From contig DAIORT010000003.1 in NCBI GenBank assembly GCA_036752905.1, positions 72,287 through 136,286 on the forward strand: a stretch of DNA of 64,000 nucleotides, given 5' to 3'. The stretch is from UBA4877 sp002399345 (GTDB lineage Bacteria > Bacillota > Thermoanaerobacteria > Thermoanaerobacterales > UBA4877). The notes beneath the pieces are model-generated. The model was not told the origin of the DNA and did no database searches. It saw nothing but the letters and a program-made list of their open reading frames with translations. How positions within the stretch are numbered: position 1 is the stretch's first letter; each line of letters opens with the position of its first letter. Shown piece after piece: positions 60,951 through 64,000 of the stretch. Position numbers and translations under genes: made by a program.

Positions 60951-62438
60951 TTAGCTTAATGCAGAAATATCGGCAAAAGTATCCTTCAAACTTCTATATA
61001 GACCTGTAAAGATACTATATAGATCATTATATATATCCACATTATTTTTAATAGGAGAGACAGTCTCCCTGACATTTATGAGACTTCTACACGCCTGTTC
61101 AACATTATCATAATATCCATATCCAACGGCAGACAAAATTGCTGCACCATAAGACGGTCCCTCTAATGTGTTAACAATCCCTACCTTAGTATCAAATACA
61201 TCTGAAATAATCTGTCTCCACAATCTACTGTTAGAACCGCCACCACTAAGTCTCACTTCATTTATTGGTATCTCCATAGACTTAATGATTTCAAAAGAGT
61301 CCCTCAGTCCATAAGCAACACCCTCCATTATTGCCCTGGTTATATCTCCTCTTGTATGTAACATATTGAGACCTATTAAACAGCCCCGGGCACAAGGGTC
61401 ACTGTATGGCGTTCTTTCCCCCATCATATATGGTAGAAAAATCAGCCTATTTCCTCCAATCTTGGAATTTGAAGCCATATTAAGAAGTTCATCCACGTTA
61501 TAAGGGCTGTTATTTTCAACCCACCACTTCAAGCAAGATGCAGCAGATAGCATGACACCCATAACATACCATCTTTTATCAGCATGGCAAAATGTATGAA
61601 GCCTATTTAGTTTATCAACCGAATAAGAATCCCGGCTGGCAAACACCACCCCTGAAGTTCCAAGAGAAACCGAGATGACTCCATCATTTACCGTACCGGT
61701 CCCTATAGCTCCGCATGCCTGGTCACCACCTCCTGCTACTACCAAAGTTCCTTCGTTAAGACCGGTATCTGCAGCAGCTTTTTTGGTTATACAGCCAACT
61801 GCTTGGGAAGACTCATAGCTTTCCGGTAACCACGACAACGGTATGTCCAGTAACCTCAACATGTCCAAGGACCAAGTTCTATGCTCTACATCAAACAACA
61901 ATGTACCGGAAGCATCAGATACATCGGTAGCAAATTCATCGGAGAGCTTATACCTGATATAATCTTTAGGAAGAAGAATATGACTAATCTTTTTATAGCT
62001 ATATTCTTCATTGTTTCTTACCCATAAAATCTTTGGTGCGGTAAAACCAGTAAAAGCAGTATTCCCTGTTAATTCAGATAAATTTTCTCTTCCGACCTTT
62101 TCAATAATATATTCACACTCTGACTTAGTTCTCTGATCATTCCACAGGATAGCAGGCCTTATTAAGTTGTTATCAGAGTCCATGAGTACGAGACCATGCA
62201 TCTGTCCGGTCACTCCAACAGCTTTTATATCTCCAGCGTCAATATCAAACATAGATAACATCTTATTTATACATTGTTTAGTAGCTTTCCACCAATCCTC
62301 TGGATTTTGTTCGGCCCAGTCTGGCCTTGGATAAAATATAGGATAGGCTTGTGAAACGCTTGCTTTTATGTTCCCATATTCATCCATTACCAGCACTTTA
62401 ACCGACGAAGTACCAACATCAATTCCCATAAAATACAT
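60951..62438 (-). CDS. xylB: Xylulokinase
   Basis: 495 residues of the FGGY kinase family. 'MGIDVGTSSVKVLVMDEYG' at the N-terminus, 'GVTGQMHGLVLMD', 'GGGDQACGAIG' and 'LSGGGSNSRLWRQIISDVF' are present; the 'MHGLV' motif is the xylulose-type signature. It phosphorylates xylulose to feed the pentose phosphate pathway. It follows the isomerase-like gene by 8 bases. Confidence 0.94.
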   Translation of the reverse strand: MYFMGIDVGTSSVKVLVMDEYGNIKASVSQAYPIFYPRPDWAEQNPEDWWKATKQCINKMLSMFDIDAGDIKAVGVTGQMHGLVLMDSDNNLIRPAILWNDQRTKSECEYIIEKVGRENLSELTGNTAFTGFTAPKILWVRNNEEYSYKKISHILLPKDYIRYKLSDEFATDVSDASGTLLFDVEHRTWSLDMLRLLDIPLSWLPESYESSQAVGCITKKAAADTGLNEGTLVVAGGGDQACGAIGTGTVNDGVISVSLGTSGVVFASRDSYSVDKLNRLHTFCHADKRWYVMGVMLSAASCLKWWVENNSPYNVDELLNMASNSKIGGNRLIFLPYMMGERTPYSDPCARGCLIGLNMLHTRGDITRAIMEGVAYGLRDSFEIIKSMEIPINEVRLSGGGSNSRLWRQIISDVFDTKVGIVNTLEGPSYGAAILSAVGYGYYDNVEQACRSLINVRETVSPIKNNVDIYNDLYSIFTGLYRSLKDTFADISALS

Positions 62439-62446
62439 TTTATCAC

Positions 62447-63475
62447 CTACATTTTTGCGCCTAAGGCCTTGTATACCTCTTTATACGCTTTTATGGCATC
62501 CTTATGTTTTTTCGCTTCATATAGCCTATCTGTGTCAATCTTTGATGCTAGTTCATATATAAACTCCCATTGTAAAACGCTTTCTTTTACAGCTTCAATC
62601 TGATCTTCGGTATATGGGAACATATCATAACCAATCCTCTCACCCTTACTTCCATAACCTACTAATTGAAGCTCTTTAGCCAGTTCTAGTGTTTCCATAA
62701 AACACAGCGATCCCACTATATTATCATCATCAAAAGAACCCCAGCCACTATTGGCATGCTGATGACCTAACTTCCCTTCCATAGCTAGCAGTCTGACATA
62801 CTCAGCTAAATTCTCTCCATTCATAATCAGATGCTGCCAATCCATATTCACCTTCAGATTAGTTGTATCAATACCTCTTTCCTTTACCTTGTTTATAACA
62901 TACATCACCATACCGATATTCCTCATTGCAATTTTCATAGCAGGTTCGCTGTTTTTATGTTCAAGAAATATGGTAACCCCCTTCTCATTTGCATGTTTTG
63001 TAAGATCGGCAATTGCATCAATGAAATGAGTCCACATCTTCTCGTAATCTGTCTGGAACGGATAATTATATCCCTCTCCGCCCGGCCAAATAATAAAATT
63101 TGCATGCAATGAAGTAGCAAGATCTATACCATCCTTTGCTACATCAATGGCCTCACGTCTAATGTTGGGATCAGGATTTATAAAAGATCCGAGAGCATAC
63201 CTTGGATTCGTGTGATGTCCTAATGCAATACAGTATATATCCTTTCCGCTCCCATAAACAATGTCTTTAATAGCTTCACAGTTATTACTATTGATCTCAT
63301 TAGGATAATGATATTCAAGACCATCGATATAATCCGCCAAACCTTTTACCACTCTTTCGGTCTTCGCCTCCATTGACTCTTTCACTACTTCCACATGATA
63401 TCCATCAGGTACAAATCTTGTTGCAGAGGATCCAAATGCCCAAATACCAACACTATTTTTCAATTTCCTTTCCAT
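62447..63475 (-). CDS. Xylose-isomerase-like TIM barrel protein, first gene of the xylose operon
   Basis: About 342 residues, shorter than class I (about 390) or class II (about 440) XylA. A TIM-barrel AP-endonuclease-2/xylose-isomerase-like fold is suggested by 'NFIIWPGGEGYNYPFQTDY', 'IFLEHKNSEPAM' (metal Glu), 'KVNMDWQHL', 'LGHQHANSGWGSFDDDN' (His/Asp metal site). No canonical XylA is in the cluster, so this protein probably isomerises xylose; a related aldose cannot be excluded. ATG 63475 follows GGAGGTG. Confidence 0.7.
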   Translation of the reverse strand: MERKLKNSVGIWAFGSSATRFVPDGYHVEVVKESMEAKTERVVKGLADYIDGLEYHYPNEINSNNCEAIKDIVYGSGKDIYCIALGHHTNPRYALGSFINPDPNIRREAIDVAKDGIDLATSLHANFIIWPGGEGYNYPFQTDYEKMWTHFIDAIADLTKHANEKGVTIFLEHKNSEPAMKIAMRNIGMVMYVINKVKERGIDTTNLKVNMDWQHLIMNGENLAEYVRLLAMEGKLGHQHANSGWGSFDDDNIVGSLCFMETLELAKELQLVGYGSKGERIGYDMFPYTEDQIEAVKESVLQWEFIYELASKIDTDRLYEAKKHKDAIKAYKEVYKALGAKM

Positions 63476-63507
63476 TGTAAGCACCTCCATAGTATAATAA
63501 AGTTTAA

Positions 63508-63532
63508 AGTTTATTGGTTGGTTCAACAAACT
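63508..63532. promoter_or_regulatory. XylR operator of the xylose operon
   Basis: AGTTTATTG ... CAACAAACT: inverted repeat with 8 of 9 positions matching across a 7-base centre. On the minus strand it reads AGTTTGTTG-N7-CAATAAACT, much like Gram-positive XylR sites. It lies about 35 bases upstream of the operon's first ATG, with a TATTATACT -10-like element between. Confidence 0.65.
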
Positions 63533-63700
63533 TTCTAATTAATAACATTCGCCATCAATTATAAAACTCCTCCCTCAAAAATAAAAATTCCCACAAATTT
63601 TTATTCTATAGGACATTTAGCATACTTATTGCTTTCTTGCAAAAATGGCGATTATGCCAATATGATATCCACTGCCCTGCAAAAGTCAAAGACCATACTA
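63533..63700. other. Intergenic stretch without a gene
   Basis: AT-rich sequence upstream of the xylose operon. No gene or clear catabolite-repression (cre) site was recognised. Confidence 0.5.
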
Positions 63701-63748
63701 AAAATGAGGGTATAAGAGCTTCGACTGATAAAGGCTCTTATATCCCTC
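63701..63748 (-). terminator. Terminator after the gene at the right edge
   Basis: GAGGGTATAAGAGC and GCTCTTATATCCCTC form a 14-bp stem with one bulge and a 14-base loop. On the minus strand ATTTTTAG follows. It lies 130 bases past the stop of the edge gene. Confidence 0.65.
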
Positions 63749-63878
63749 ACAAATTTAATCTTCCTATTAATAACCATAAATATTACTGCTTTTATATAAC
63801 TTATCAAAAATGTTTAGTGTTAATTCACCAAGTGAGTATATAAATCTCAATATTAATTCCATGACCAGATTACTTTTT

Positions 63879-64000
63879 TCACTTCCTGTTACTCTTTATC
63901 AGCCTTCCTATATCTTCGGCCCTGTCCCTTAAAAGATCATATCCTCCGTCCATTGCCTCTCCCAGGCTCATGGGCCGGTCGGCAATGGAAAATAATGCAG
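63879..64000 (-). CDS. 3' end of an unidentified gene
   Basis: Forty codons of a leftward frame enter from the right edge and end in TGA at 63879-63881. The visible C-terminus contains 'ADRPMSLGEAMDGGYD' followed by a charged helix ending KSNRK. It is open throughout and followed by a convincing terminator, so it is very likely a real gene. I do not recognise the family. Confidence 0.55.
   Translation of the reverse strand, partial: ALFSIADRPMSLGEAMDGGYDLLRDRAEDIGRLIKSNRK

Overview
The window looks like a chromosomal segment of an anaerobic, endospore-forming member of the Clostridia (Firmicutes). The grounds are: many sporulation and germination genes (spoVG, spoVT, spoIIR, yabG, sleB-ypeB, an alpha/beta SASP, a SipL-like coat morphogenesis protein, veg), strong Shine-Dalgarno sequences with frequent TTG/GTG starts, fermentative pathways (arginine deiminase, tryptophanase, xylose use) and a moderate-to-low GC content. 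No rRNA, tRNA, intact insertion sequence or CRISPR array was seen.

Layout, left to right. 0-0.4 kb: 5' end of an efflux adaptor lipoprotein with a sigma-A promoter and a palindromic TetR-type operator. 0.8-6.7 kb: a leftward operon nurA-herA-mre11-rad50, an archaeal-type DNA end-resection set, with Rad50 split over three genes. 6.9-10.7 kb: S41 protease, metallo-beta-lactamase-fold hydrolase, a tiny ORF and a GH3 beta-N-acetylhexosaminidase. 10.7-16.4 kb: argS, a ywiB-like gene and the arginine deiminase genes arcA-arcB-arcC. 16.8-18.8 kb: ddl and a cation diffusion facilitator. 19.2-25.2 kb: a tryptophan/indole island: trp leader peptide and attenuator, lone trpB, NSS transporter (tnaT-like), tryptophanase and a PatB/MalY-type lyase.

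25.3-53.2 kb is a sporulation/housekeeping block similar in content to the Bacillus yabG-veg-ispE-purR-spoVG-glmU-prs-pth-mfd-spoVT neighbourhood, but rearranged and interrupted by two orphan oligopeptide-binding lipoproteins, a decayed SDR gene, a two-component system with HtrA, and a folT gene under a tetrahydrofolate riboswitch. It ends with purR and murC. 53.2-63.5 kb: a CPBP-family membrane protease, a DAACS symporter, and a leftward xylose operon (isomerase-like TIM barrel, xylB, xylF, xylG, xylH, ROK repressor) with a matching operator. The window closes with the 3' end of an unidentified gene.

The most striking sequence-level signal is a self-complementary 9-mer, GGCCWGGCC, found 21 times between 3.3 and 53.7 kb, where well under one copy would be expected by chance. 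It is absent from the xylose/symporter region and the trpB segment. It behaves like a highly iterated palindrome and may help date imported DNA. The second notable system is the NurA-HerA-Mre11-split-Rad50 operon.
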